Shown here: positions 16,486 to 24,629 of the stretch, in pieces
Position numbering within the stretch: position 1 is the first letter of the stretch
Layout: each line of letters opens with the position of its first letter
Assembly: GCA_944385395.1 (NCBI GenBank)
Contig: CALWXA010000051.1
Coordinates: forward strand, 1-38,444
Direction of reading: 5' to 3'
Source of the DNA: an uncultured Oscillospiraceae bacterium
GTDB taxonomy: Bacteria > Bacillota > Clostridia > Oscillospirales > Oscillospiraceae
DNA: 38,444 nt
Position numbers and translations under genes: made by a program
The notes under the pieces: generated by a model
The model's database searches: none
The model's input: only the letters and a program-made list of their open reading frames with translations
What the model was told of the DNA's origin: nothing

Positions 16486-16842
16486 CTATTCCAACAGTCC
16501 TCTTTTGGAAAGGAAGAACATCAGGATAAAGACGGTACACACCGCAGCGATTCCCGCCAGAATGGCTACACTTCCCTGGCTGATGGCGGAAACCACATCC
16601 TGAGATGCCGACATAGCCACCACCACCGGAATATACATGCCTTTCCAGAACTGGATCCCCTTTTCCATGCCGGCATGAAGTTTCCTGCGCTTTCGCATCC
16701 AGTTGGTCAACAGCAGCAGGCACACCATAGAGAAACCCACGCCGCCTACATTGGTGCCGATGCCAAACAGGACGCCAAGCCATTCCCCTATGGTATACCC
16801 TACCAGCATACACAGGGCAATGATCGCTGAACCGAAAATCAT
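16486..16842 (-). CDS. madL: MadL-like subunit of a malonate-type sodium symporter
   Basis: 118-aa membrane protein with four predicted helices (about 5-25, 33-48, 66-85 and 92-112) and a basic loop 'NWMRKRRKLHAGMEKG'. The 'YTIGEWLGVLFGIGTNVGGVGFSM' pattern and the position directly before madM identify it as the small MadL subunit. The start lies 3 nt after the nhaC stop, with the SD (GGTGAAG) inside the end of nhaC, so translation is probably coupled. Confidence 0.8.
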   Translation of the reverse strand: MIFGSAIIALCMLVGYTIGEWLGVLFGIGTNVGGVGFSMVCLLLLTNWMRKRRKLHAGMEKGIQFWKGMYIPVVVAMSASQDVVSAISQGSVAILAGIAAVCTVFILMFFLSKRGLLE

Positions 16843-16845
16843 TGC

Positions 16846-18273
16846 TTACTTCACCACTGCTTCTTTGTTCTCTTTCTTATCGGCACGGGCAATGGTCAGG
16901 CCGGTGATAACATAGAACGCACCCACGATGCAGCTGAGATAAGTGATGGGGGCAAAGACGATAAAGTCCCAGGTGCTGGCGAAGCCCAGAGTGGAGGCAT
17001 AGTAGGCACCGGACAGGCCCCAGGGAATCACGGGAGCCAGAGCCGTACCGGTATCCTCCAGGGTACGGGAAAGGTTCTTGCGGCTGACACCGAACTTGTC
17101 GTACAGGTCCTTGGTCATGTTGCCGATGATGATGAAGGAAACATAGTAGCTCACCACGATGATGAACAGGATCATGTGCAGCAGACCTACCATGATCATC
17201 ATCTGTTTTTCGTTCTTGGCCATCTTCTCCAGCTTGGCCACAATGATCTGCACCGTGCCGCTGGCCTTCAGAGGTGCACCGAAGATGCCGGCTGCCAGCA
17301 CCAGAATGATGGTAGAGAACATGCTGCTCAGACCGCCACGCAGAACCATGGAATCCACCACGGCAACGCCGGTAGCTTCCTTATAACCGGAAGCCATGTT
17401 GTTCAGAGCGGTACCCACATCTACGCCCTGGAAGATCAGAGCCAGGAAGAAGGCCACCACGATACCGGCAAAGAACGTGGGCACCGTGGGCTTTTTCAGA
17501 ACGATCAGGGCCACCACAACAACGGGAGGCAGCAGCAGGATGGGATTGATATTGAAGGTGGAGCTGAGGGTATTCATCATCTCGGTGTACTCAGCACCGC
17601 CGATGGCCGCATCACCATGCTGCAGGCCCAGGAATACGTACAGCACCAGGGAGATCACCAGGCAGGGCACCGTGGTGAACAGTTCGTACTTGATATGATC
17701 CACCACATCTACATCCGCTACGGCAGCGGCCAGAACCGTGGTATCGGACAGGGGAGACAGCTTGTCGCCGAAGATGGCGCCCACCGTAATGGCGCCGGCG
17801 GTATAGGCCAGAGGAATCTGCAGACCGGCGGAAACGCCCATCAGCGCTACGCCTACCGTGGCCACCGTGCCCCAGGAGGTACCGGTCATCACGCTCATCA
17901 ATGAGGCGATGAGGCAGGCCATCACCAGGAAGATCTGGGGATTGAGGAACTTCATGCCGTAATAGATCATGGTGGGAATGGTACCGGAGGTGATCCAGAT
18001 ACCTACCAGCATGCCTACGCACATGAGGATCACGATGGGAACCGTCATGGATTTGAAGTTTTCCTTCATCTGCTCTTCAATGTCGGCCCACTTGATACCC
18101 CAGATCATGCAGAGGCTGGCCACAATGGCCGCGTCTACGATCAGGACCACCGAAATGTCGCCATTGAGGACGACCTTACCGATGACGATTCCAAGAATGG
18201 AAATCACCAGAAGGATCACTGCTTTTACCGTACTGAGTTCTTTTGTCTTGGACTGTACATTCTTTTCTTCCAT
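16846..18273 (-). CDS. nhaC: NhaC-family sodium/proton (or malate/lactate-type) antiporter
   Basis: 475-aa polytopic membrane protein with a charged cytosolic N-terminus ('MEEKNVQSKTKELS') and about eleven helices. 'MTGTSWGTVATVGVALMGVS', 'GAIFGDKLSPLSDTTVLAAA' and 'TALAPVIPWGLSGAYYASTLG' are NhaC-family hallmarks. Some members exchange organic acids (malate/lactate, tyrosine-linked) for sodium or protons. The ATG at 18273 is chosen because GGGAGGG lies 8 nt upstream. It leads an operon with madL, madM and an amidohydrolase, and could regenerate the sodium gradient used by MadLM or export a product. Confidence 0.88.
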   Translation of the reverse strand: MEEKNVQSKTKELSTVKAVILLVISILGIVIGKVVLNGDISVVLIVDAAIVASLCMIWGIKWADIEEQMKENFKSMTVPIVILMCVGMLVGIWITSGTIPTMIYYGMKFLNPQIFLVMACLIASLMSVMTGTSWGTVATVGVALMGVSAGLQIPLAYTAGAITVGAIFGDKLSPLSDTTVLAAAVADVDVVDHIKYELFTTVPCLVISLVLYVFLGLQHGDAAIGGAEYTEMMNTLSSTFNINPILLLPPVVVVALIVLKKPTVPTFFAGIVVAFFLALIFQGVDVGTALNNMASGYKEATGVAVVDSMVLRGGLSSMFSTIILVLAAGIFGAPLKASGTVQIIVAKLEKMAKNEKQMMIMVGLLHMILFIIVVSYYVSFIIIGNMTKDLYDKFGVSRKNLSRTLEDTGTALAPVIPWGLSGAYYASTLGFASTWDFIVFAPITYLSCIVGAFYVITGLTIARADKKENKEAVVK

Positions 18274-18445
18274 GTGAACGCCCTCCCTAAAAATTTTGCT
18301 AAGATATTGGCAAGATCCTTTTCTAATATTTATATACTTTGCACAAATCTCAGCTCGCCTACAGAATAGCATTGACGATTGATAATGTCTAATATATATT
18401 TATATAAGTATATATAACTAAATAGTTATGAATTGGGTGATGAAA
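18274..18445. promoter_or_regulatory. AT-rich divergent control region between nhaC and lysR
   Basis: Much richer in A/T than its surroundings, with runs of alternating TATA between about 18385 and 18420. For lysR, TTGATA (about 18379) and TATATA (about 18401) are 16 bp apart. The divergent layout is typical for a LysR regulator controlling the neighbouring operon; I could not settle on one T-N11-A box. Confidence 0.55.
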
Positions 18446-19321
18446 ATGGACCTGCTGCAGCTGCGTTATTTCTACAAAATTGCCCACACTCCAACCCTGA
18501 CCCAGGCAGCCCGGGAGCTGCATGTGTCCCAGCCGTCACTGAGCAAGATGATCCGTGATCTGGAGCATGAATTCGGGGTCAAACTTTTCTCCCGGGAAGG
18601 GCGGAACCTGCGACTCAATGACAAGGGCATGATCCTGCTGGGATATGCCACGGACATCCTCAACTCCATTGAAAGCCTGCGCAACGAGCTGCAAGTCTGC
18701 CGGGACCGGGAGGATATGGAACTGCGGGTTGGCGTTTTCGCCGCCTCCCCCCTGTTTCCCAGACTCATTGCCAAATTCCGGTCCATTCACCCCAACATCA
18801 AGATCAACATGGTGATGCACAGCTACGAGCACAATCTGTCGGAAAACCCCCTGGATATGGTGCTCTCTTCCAGCCGGACACCTCCCTCTTCCCCCTACAG
18901 CATCCTGCTGACCCGGGAGGATATCCTTCTGGCAGTGCCTAAAAACCACGCTCTGGCCCAACGGGACACCGTGTCCCTTCAGGAGCTGCAGGGCGAAGAA
19001 TTCATCAGTATGTCCCGGGAAAAGACCTTCCGGGCCATTATGGATCAGTACTGTGCAGAAGCGGGTATCAGTCCCAACATCATTCTGGAAAGCGATGACC
19101 CATTCATGACCCGCAACCTCATCGCCTCCGGCTTCGGAATCGCTTTTTTCCCCAAAAAAACCTGGATGCATGCTCTGGACAGTTCCCTGTCCCTGGTCCG
19201 GATCACCGATCCGCCCTGCGTGCGGTACATCTACTCTACCGTACCCCGGAATACCTTCCGCTCCACAGCCTCCCGGCTGTTTCAGGAGTACCTCCGGGAA
19301 TTCTTTCAAAAAGAAATATGA
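18446..19321 (+). CDS. LysR-family transcriptional regulator
   Basis: 291 aa from the chosen start. The N-terminal winged HTH ('LQLRYFYKIAHTPTLTQAARELHVSQPSLSKMIRDLEHEFGVKLF') is classical LysR, followed by a periplasmic-binding-protein-like effector domain (about 90-290). The inner ATG (MDLLQL) is preferred over one 18 nt upstream because GGGTG precedes it at a good distance and the helix starts there. It diverges from the nhaC-madLM-amidohydrolase operon, which is its likely target; the effector may be the transported acid. A perfect terminator follows its stop. Confidence 0.92.
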   Translation: MDLLQLRYFYKIAHTPTLTQAARELHVSQPSLSKMIRDLEHEFGVKLFSREGRNLRLNDKGMILLGYATDILNSIESLRNELQVCRDREDMELRVGVFAASPLFPRLIAKFRSIHPNIKINMVMHSYEHNLSENPLDMVLSSSRTPPSSPYSILLTREDILLAVPKNHALAQRDTVSLQELQGEEFISMSREKTFRAIMDQYCAEAGISPNIILESDDPFMTRNLIASGFGIAFFPKKTWMHALDSSLSLVRITDPPCVRYIYSTVPRNTFRSTASRLFQEYLREFFQKEI

Positions 19322-19353
19322 AAAGCGCAGCGCCGTATGGCGCTGCGCTTTTT
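19321..19353. terminator. Bidirectional terminator after lysR
   Basis: Perfect 14-bp stem 19321-19334/19339-19352 around GTAT, with A/T ends acting on both strands between convergent genes. Confidence 0.93.
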
Positions 19354-19367
19354 GTTCTGCTCACCGC

Positions 19368-19961
19368 TCAAAAGCACATCTGTTCCGGAGAAATTACATC
19401 CTGCTCCGTGATGGCACGGATGGGACGGCATGGTACCCCGGCCGCCACCACACCAGCCGGAATATCCCGGGTCACCACGCTGCCTGCACCGATAACCGAC
19501 CCTTTGCCGATGGTAACACCGCCGCAGATCACCGCATTGGCTCCGATCCAGACATCGTCTTCCAGTGTGATGGGGTGGGATGTGCTGACGCTCTCCCCTC
19601 GCTGCCGGGCATCCAGCGAATGTCCTGCACAGAACAGGCAAACCCCCGGTGCAATGAACGCATTGGCCCCGATGTGGATGGGCGAAGTGTCCAGAAACAC
19701 GCAGTTATAATTGATCACCGTCAAACCGTGGGTATGAATATTGAACCCGTAGTCGCAGCGGAAGGACGGCTCAATAAAAGTCAGCGGATGGCAGGTGCCC
19801 AGCAACTCCTGCAGGATCTCCTGCCGGCGGTCCTTCTCATCCGGTCCGGACTGGTTATACTCCCAGCACAGCCGCTGGGCATTGGCCTTTAGCTCCGGAG
19901 GAATGCACAGGTTTTTCCCTGCATAGCCTTCCGCCGACCGCAGAATCTCAAGAATTTCCAT
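19368..19961 (-). CDS. Maltose/galactoside-type O-acetyltransferase
   Basis: 197-aa acetyl-CoA-dependent acetyltransferase with an N-terminal 'Mac' cap ('KANAQRLCWEYNQSGPDE') and a left-handed beta-helix of hexapeptide repeats (about 95-185). 'FIAPGVCLFCAGHSLDARQR' holds the catalytic His, and 'DDVWIGANAVICGGVTIGKGSVIGAGSVVTRDIPAG' closes the helix. Substrate is likely a sugar or similar hydroxyl compound. Start at 19961 is chosen for the AAAGGA 11-14 nt upstream; in-frame ATGs farther up exist. It stands alone, diverging from tetR. Confidence 0.85.
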   Translation of the reverse strand: MEILEILRSAEGYAGKNLCIPPELKANAQRLCWEYNQSGPDEKDRRQEILQELLGTCHPLTFIEPSFRCDYGFNIHTHGLTVINYNCVFLDTSPIHIGANAFIAPGVCLFCAGHSLDARQRGESVSTSHPITLEDDVWIGANAVICGGVTIGKGSVIGAGSVVTRDIPAGVVAAGVPCRPIRAITEQDVISPEQMCF

Positions 19962-20146
19962 ACATCCGCTGTCCTTTCCATACATGCTGGGCCCGTCAGC
20001 ATCCCGCTGCCGGAACCCTTTCCATAATATCATGATATCCCACCTGTGAAAATGCTTTTCTTACTCCCCTGCCCTCCCATAATATACCGCCCGGCGCAAA
20101 GCGCACAGAGAAAGCCCACGTCCCGCCCACTCAGACATCTCCCCTC

Positions 20147-20189
20147 TTGCCACCGGCTTCCAACTATGCTAAAATAAAGATAAATTATC
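20147..20189 (+). promoter_or_regulatory. Promoter and possible self-operator of the TetR gene
   Basis: TTGCCA (20147-20152), 17 bp, TAAAAT (20170-20175) with TGC directly before it. Just downstream, GATAAATTATC (20179-20189) is a dyad at the expected start site, a plausible TetR operator. Confidence 0.6.
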
Positions 20190-20218
20190 AGTTTTGTTTT
20201 TATAAGGGAGGGGATGCT

Positions 20219-20836
20219 ATGCCGAAGGTTGCCTATTCGGAGGAAGAGCGGGCGCAGATCAGGCAGCGTCTTCTGACCACAGCACTGGAACTTATGGGCA
20301 GACAGGGTATACAGCATACCACCGTGGAGCAGATCTATCAAGCGGTAGGCATCTCCCGCACCTTTTTTTACTCCTTTTTTCCCACAAAAGAGGATCTGAT
20401 TGTAGAGGCACTGTATCTGCAGCAGCCCAGGATCCTGGCCTATGCCCGGCAACTGATGGCAGATCCCGCTCTGACCTGGCAGCAGGCGGCAGCGCAGTTT
20501 CTCCACTCCTGCTGCTATGGCGAGCGGCACGGCATCGCCGTTTTGTCCGTGGAAGGGCAGCAGCAAATCTTCCGGCGGCTGAGTCCGGAAAGCTATCAGG
20601 TATTCCGGGAAAAGCAGGCACGCCTGTTTGGGGATATTCTGGAATGCTTCGGCATCCAGTCCAACAAGGAACGCATCGCCCTTTTTACCAATCTGGCTCT
20701 GTCGGTGATTGTTCTGCGCAACGCCATCCCCCATTCCCTGCCCCTGTTCGTTCCGGAGGCCGCAGACCAAACCACCGCTGTTCAAATCCAAGCAATCGTG
20801 GATTGTCTGGATTCCATGCGCAGCAATCCCCTGTAA
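20219..20836 (+). CDS. TetR/AcrR-family transcriptional regulator
   Basis: 205 aa. The N-terminal HTH is typical: 'LLTTALELMGRQGIQHTTVEQIYQAVGISRTFFYSFFPTKEDLI' (about 18-61). The C-terminal ligand domain is all helical and unrecognised. The ATG at 20219 is preferred for the AAGGGAGGGG upstream. The only nearby candidates for control are itself and the divergent acetyltransferase. A terminator with a long loop follows. Confidence 0.9.
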   Translation: MPKVAYSEEERAQIRQRLLTTALELMGRQGIQHTTVEQIYQAVGISRTFFYSFFPTKEDLIVEALYLQQPRILAYARQLMADPALTWQQAAAQFLHSCCYGERHGIAVLSVEGQQQIFRRLSPESYQVFREKQARLFGDILECFGIQSNKERIALFTNLALSVIVLRNAIPHSLPLFVPEAADQTTAVQIQAIVDCLDSMRSNPL

Positions 20837-20845
20837 AATCACCAT

Positions 20846-20894
20846 GATCCGTCCGGAAGTTTCGTTTCGGCCCACTTCAGGGCGGATCTTTTTT
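20846..20894 (+). terminator. Intrinsic terminator after tetR
   Basis: Nine-base-pair stem 20846-20854/20880-20888 (one G-U), a long loop, then TTTTTT. Confidence 0.75.
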
Positions 20895-21002
20895 ACCTGC
20901 AATAAAAACAAATTTACACTTTTATCTTTATTTTGGCAAGTGCCGGGGCGAGAGTCCTTCCCGGCTTGCACATATACTTCACTTCTTCAGGAGGGTATTG
21001 AG

Positions 21003-21488
21003 ATGGGACTTTTCAGCAAACTGTTCAAGGGACCCGAGATCGACGAGGCCAAGAGCGAAGCCAACGCCAAAAAAATGCGGGCCTTGTTCGGCCACGTGGT
21101 GGAGCACCCGGAATCCTACCGGCTGATCTACGGATACACGGAGGATGTGGCCCGGTTCAACTATGGATTTGTCCACGGCAGCAAGACAAAAATCGGCAGC
21201 CTCATCGTGGGTTGGGATGCCGACAGCCAGACCATTGCGGTGGTTCCCACCGTCCCGGATCTCTCCGGCTGCGGAGATCCCACCTATTACCGGCGCAGCG
21301 AGATCCTGAAGGCCTACCGGAACAAGTATCCCACCGACGCCTTCGTGATCTATCCTGACCGCAGCGGCTATATCGCCATCAACGCCTATGACTGGCTGGA
21401 TGACGAAAGCCTGTATGTCTACGTATCCCAGGAGCAGGAGCTGGCAGCTTTTACGGAGTTCTTCCAGAGCCAGTTCGCCAAGAAGTAA
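21003..21488 (+). CDS. Hypothetical 161-aa cytosolic protein
   Basis: I do not recognise a family. The protein starts with an amphipathic, basic segment ('GLFSKLFKG') and continues as a mixed alpha/beta, aromatic-rich protein ('DPTYYRRSEILKAYRNKYPTDAFVIYPDRSGYIAINAYDWLDD'), with no signal peptide or catalytic motif that I can see. AGGAGGG lies about 7 nt upstream of the ATG. It precedes the small membrane protein by only 9 nt, so the two are likely one transcript and possibly one function. Confidence 0.75.
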   Translation: MGLFSKLFKGPEIDEAKSEANAKKMRALFGHVVEHPESYRLIYGYTEDVARFNYGFVHGSKTKIGSLIVGWDADSQTIAVVPTVPDLSGCGDPTYYRRSEILKAYRNKYPTDAFVIYPDRSGYIAINAYDWLDDESLYVYVSQEQELAAFTEFFQSQFAKK

Positions 21489-21497
21489 GGAGGACCC

Positions 21498-21713
21498 ATG
21501 AAGGAATTGGGCGGGATCCTCCTGGTGATGCTGGCGGTGGTGATCCTGGGCAATCTGTGGTTCCATCTGGTGGAATCCCTGCTGGACCGGGTCCGGCGCT
21601 GGCGGGATGCATCCCATGAGCAGCCCGCCTGGCACACCCTCTCCGAGGCGGAAAAGCAGGCAGACTGTCCTCCTGATATGGACAGTTCCGACTCATCCGG
21701 TACAACGGAATAG
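21498..21713 (+). CDS. Small single-pass membrane protein (71 aa)
   Basis: One N-terminal membrane helix ('GGILLVMLAVVILGNLWFHLV', about 5-25), then a basic stretch ('RVRRWRDA') and an acidic, Ser-rich tail. By the positive-inside rule the tail is probably cytosolic. AAGGAGG sits directly upstream. Function unknown; co-transcribed with the 161-aa protein. Confidence 0.7.
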   Translation: MKELGGILLVMLAVVILGNLWFHLVESLLDRVRRWRDASHEQPAWHTLSEAEKQADCPPDMDSSDSSGTTE

Positions 21714-21720
21714 CTCTTCC

Positions 21721-21765
21721 AAAAAAAGCACCCGGCCACGCATTTGCGCCGTCGGGTGCTTCTTT
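21721..21765. terminator. Bidirectional terminator between convergent genes
   Basis: GCACCCG (21728-21734) pairs with CGGGTGC (21753-21759) with further inner pairing; A-run on the left and TTCTTT on the right. It separates the small plus-strand genes from the CMD-cupin operon. Confidence 0.85.
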
Positions 21766-21811
21766 ATATGCTGCAGCTTTCTTATGACGGGAACGCACGG
21801 GCCATCAGGAA

Positions 21812-22567
21812 TCAGTCCAGCAGTCCGTACGTCTGGTCGGATACCGGTTCCAGCCACTCATTGGAGCAGTCCGCACCGGGCACTTCCAGGGCCAGATGGG
21901 AAAACCAGCTGTCCCGGGCGGCACCGTGCCAATGCTTCACCTCAGGGGGAATATTCACCACGTCCCCCGGGTGCAGTTCCCGGGCCTCCTGGCCCCACTC
22001 CTGATACCAGCCACGGCCGGCCACGCACAGCAGCAGCTGGCCGCCGCCGCTGGAAGCGTGGTGGATATGCCAGTTGTTGCGGCAGCCCGGTTCAAAGGTC
22101 ACGTTATACACCCCCACCTGGCTGGTGGACAGGGGCTGCAGATAGCTCCGGCCTGTAAAGTACCGGGCGAAGCCGTCGTTGGGTGCACCGATGGGGAACA
22201 CCATCTCTTTCTGATGCTCCGCCCTGCCGCTGTCATCGGCTGCATCCTCCGCCCAGACCTCTTTGGCCATACGGAAGGCAGCCCAGGCCTTGGGCCAGCC
22301 TGCGTAAAAAGCGGCGTGGGTCAGAATCTCCGCAATCTCCCGGCGGGTAATGCCATTTTGCCGGGCAGTGGTCAGGTGATAGCGGAAGGAGCTATCCACC
22401 AGGCCCTGGGACATCAGCGACACCACCGTCACCAAAGAGCGGTCCCGCAGAGAGAGCTGGTCCTCCCGGTTCCAGACCTCACCGAACAGCACATCGTCAT
22501 TGAGCCGGGCAAATTCAGGGGCAAAATCCCCCAGGGAATCCCGGCCTGCCGTCTGTTTTACTGCCAT
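21812..22567 (-). CDS. Carboxymuconolactone decarboxylase-like/cupin fusion protein
   Basis: 251 aa in two domains. Residues about 10-110 are CMD-like ('LSLRDRSLVTVVSLMSQGLVDSSFRYHLTTARQNGITRREIAEILTHAAFYAGWPKAW'); the Cys pair of AhpD-type proteins is absent, so peroxidase action of that kind is unlikely. Residues about 135-245 are a cupin with the metal motif 'NNWHIHHASSGGGQLLLCVAGRG' and 'VVNIPPEVKHWHGA'. Such fusions are common in gut Firmicutes beside flavodoxins and hydrolases, but the substrate is unknown. AGGAGG precedes the ATG. It is the last of a five-gene operon. Confidence 0.87.
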   Translation of the reverse strand: MAVKQTAGRDSLGDFAPEFARLNDDVLFGEVWNREDQLSLRDRSLVTVVSLMSQGLVDSSFRYHLTTARQNGITRREIAEILTHAAFYAGWPKAWAAFRMAKEVWAEDAADDSGRAEHQKEMVFPIGAPNDGFARYFTGRSYLQPLSTSQVGVYNVTFEPGCRNNWHIHHASSGGGQLLLCVAGRGWYQEWGQEARELHPGDVVNIPPEVKHWHGAARDSWFSHLALEVPGADCSNEWLEPVSDQTYGLLD

Positions 22568-22579
22568 ATTCCATACCTC

Positions 22580-23098
22580 CTATGCAAGAGAAAATGTCAC
22601 CGAAACCGTCCCGGCTCCCAACTTTTCCCCGAGGCCGGAGGGATCGTCGATCCTGGCAAGTCTGGTGAAGTTCCAGGTATTGGTTCCATAATAAATGGTG
22701 ATCTGGCTGCCCTGGTACAGGATCACATCGCCGGGCTGGGTGGTGATCTGAGTATCGCTGCGGGGCAGGGTGGTTCCCAGGGGGCCCACCTTTTCAAACC
22801 CGCCGTAATCCGCCATCTCCACCGTCAGAGGACCCTGGGAAAGCAGTTCTATGAAAGCCTCTGCCGAGGCATTTTCCTCAAAAGTGGCCAGCAATTCATA
22901 GCCGCCGACACTGATTTTCAAAGTGTTCCCCTCCTGCTGGGACTCCTGGGTCTGCGGGGGTTGCTGGGCTTGGACATCTTCCTGCTCCGGGTCCGTTTCC
23001 GGACCGTTCGGAGTTGCCGGGGGCGTTTGGGTTCCACAGCCGGAAACAAGGAGCAAAGCCAGCAGCATCCACAGACTCTTTCGTACAATCTTCCCCAT
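22580..23098 (-). CDS. Lipoprotein with cyclophilin-like domain
   Basis: 172 aa with a lipoprotein signal: basic start, hydrophobic core 'LWMLLALLLVSGC' and lipobox LVSGC (Cys about 21), so it is anchored on the outer face of the membrane. A Pro/Gln/Glu-rich linker (about 22-57) leads to a beta-rich domain with 'LLSQGPLTVEMADYGGFEKVGPLGTTLPRSDTQITTQPGDVILYQGSQITIYYG', the pattern of the small cyclophilin-like family. No prolyl isomerase activity should be assumed. It lies 3 nt after the hydrolase stop with a weak SD. Confidence 0.85.
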   Translation of the reverse strand: MGKIVRKSLWMLLALLLVSGCGTQTPPATPNGPETDPEQEDVQAQQPPQTQESQQEGNTLKISVGGYELLATFEENASAEAFIELLSQGPLTVEMADYGGFEKVGPLGTTLPRSDTQITTQPGDVILYQGSQITIYYGTNTWNFTRLARIDDPSGLGEKLGAGTVSVTFSLA

Positions 23099-23101
23099 GA
23101 T

Positions 23102-24076
23102 TTACTTCAGATAAGACCGGAAAAACTGCTGGATGTGATCAAAGGGGATCACGTCCTTGCGGTCATAGAGATCCGTATGGACGGCATTGGGAATGATCAG
23201 CAGTTCTTTATTATCGCTGCAGGGGTTGTCCCGCATCATATCCGCATAGGCATCCCGGCTGAAATAGCAGGAATGGGCCTTCTCACCGTGGATCATCAGT
23301 ACGGCGCTGCGGATCTCATTGCTGTAGCGCAGAATAGGCATATTCAGAAACGACAGCGAGGAAGTCACGTTCCAGCCGTCATTGGAGTTGAGTGAGCGCT
23401 CTGCATAGCCACGCTGCGTCTTATAGTAGTCATAATAATCCTTCACGAAGAAGGGTGCATCCTGGGGCAGCGGGTCTACCACGCCGCCGGCACGGGCACA
23501 GGTGCCTGACCGGTAGTCTTCCGTCCGCTGGGCGTTGAGGGTCATTTTCATCCGGTACCGGGCGTCGGCGCTGTCGTCGGCGTCAAAGTATCCCCGGGCG
23601 GTGACCCTGGTCATATCATACATGGTGGATGTAACGGTGGCCTTGATACGGGTGTCCACCGCAGCAGCGTTCAGGGCCATGCCGCCGAAGCCGCAGATGC
23701 CCAAGATGCCGATCTGCTCCGGGTCCACAAAGTCCCGGGTGGCCAGAAAGTCCACCGCTGCACAGAAGTCTTCCGTATTGATATCCGGGGAGGCCACATT
23801 CCGGGCCTGGCCGCCGCTCTCGCCGATGAAAGAGGGGTCAAAGGCCAGGGCTGCAAAGCCACGGCTTGCCAATTCCTCAGCATACAATCCGGAGCACTGT
23901 TCCTTCACAGCGCCGAAGGGGCCGCACACGGCCACAGCGGAAAGCTTGCCATCACTCGCTTTGGGCAGGTACAGATCCCCCGCCAGTTCCACGCCGTAGC
24001 GATTGACAAAGCGCACACGCTCTCTGCTGACCGTATCCCGCAGGGGGAACGTATAGCCATTATATCTGGACTGCAT
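23102..24076 (-). CDS. Alpha/beta hydrolase with probable Cys nucleophile
   Basis: 324 aa. The nucleophile elbow reads GICGFGG (126-132) with Cys (C128) where Ser is usual, as in dienelactone hydrolase-like and YcjY-like proteins. Further marks are 'VCGPFGAVKEQ' (oxyanion region), 'GFAALAFDPSFIGESGG', 'LMIHGEKAHSCYFS' (acid region) and 'IPNAVHTDLYD' (catalytic His). The ATG at 24076 has AAGGAGG upstream; the earlier open frame has no family character. It lies 13 nt after the flavodoxin gene. Substrate unknown. Confidence 0.88.
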   Translation of the reverse strand: MQSRYNGYTFPLRDTVSRERVRFVNRYGVELAGDLYLPKASDGKLSAVAVCGPFGAVKEQCSGLYAEELASRGFAALAFDPSFIGESGGQARNVASPDINTEDFCAAVDFLATRDFVDPEQIGILGICGFGGMALNAAAVDTRIKATVTSTMYDMTRVTARGYFDADDSADARYRMKMTLNAQRTEDYRSGTCARAGGVVDPLPQDAPFFVKDYYDYYKTQRGYAERSLNSNDGWNVTSSLSFLNMPILRYSNEIRSAVLMIHGEKAHSCYFSRDAYADMMRDNPCSDNKELLIIPNAVHTDLYDRKDVIPFDHIQQFFRSYLK

Positions 24077-24089
24077 GTTCCCGTCCTCC

Positions 24090-24629
24090 TTATGCATTTT
24101 TGCCCATCTCATAGGCCTGACGCAGCGCATCATGGCCCTGGATCTCGCCCACAGACGTGACGCCGCCGGCAAAGACCGTTCCGGCCAGGCGGGCTTTTTC
24201 AAAGCAGTCGATCCAGCCCTGGAGACCGGTGACGGCACCATCCGCCGTATGCCGGCCATCTTCCGCCGCAGCGGAGAGCAGATAAATATCATGGAACCGG
24301 TAATCCGACGCATACAGGGGATTAGAGCGGTCCAGCATGGTTTTCAGCTGTCCGCACATGCCATAGTAGTAAATGGGCGTAGCAAACACGATGACATCCG
24401 CCGTCCGCATCTGCTCCACAATGGCGGCGGCATCATCGGCAATGACGCACCGCTGGGTCTTTGTGCAGCTCAGGCAGCCACGGCAGAATTGGATGGTATG
24501 GTCACGCAGAGAAACCTTCTCCACATGGTGGCCCGCCTCCCGGGCGCCACGGATCCACTCATCCGCCAGGCGGTCGGAATTGCCGCCCTTCCGGGGGCTG
24601 GCAGAGATGACGAAAATCTTCTTACTCAT
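24090..24629 (-). CDS. Flavodoxin-family NAD(P)H-dependent FMN oxidoreductase
   Basis: 179 aa. FMN phosphate-binding loop 'SASPRKGGNSDRLAD' (9-23), a Cys-rich segment 'CRGCLSCTKTQRC' (about 49-61) and the isoalloxazine loop 'ATPIYYYGMCGQLKTMLDR' are those of the iron-sulfur flavoprotein/flavodoxin-like reductase group common in anaerobes. The four Cys could hold an iron-sulfur cluster. The start overlaps the stop of the acetyltransferase gene by 4 nt. Confidence 0.9.
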   Translation of the reverse strand: MSKKIFVISASPRKGGNSDRLADEWIRGAREAGHHVEKVSLRDHTIQFCRGCLSCTKTQRCVIADDAAAIVEQMRTADVIVFATPIYYYGMCGQLKTMLDRSNPLYASDYRFHDIYLLSAAAEDGRHTADGAVTGLQGWIDCFEKARLAGTVFAGGVTSVGEIQGHDALRQAYEMGKNA

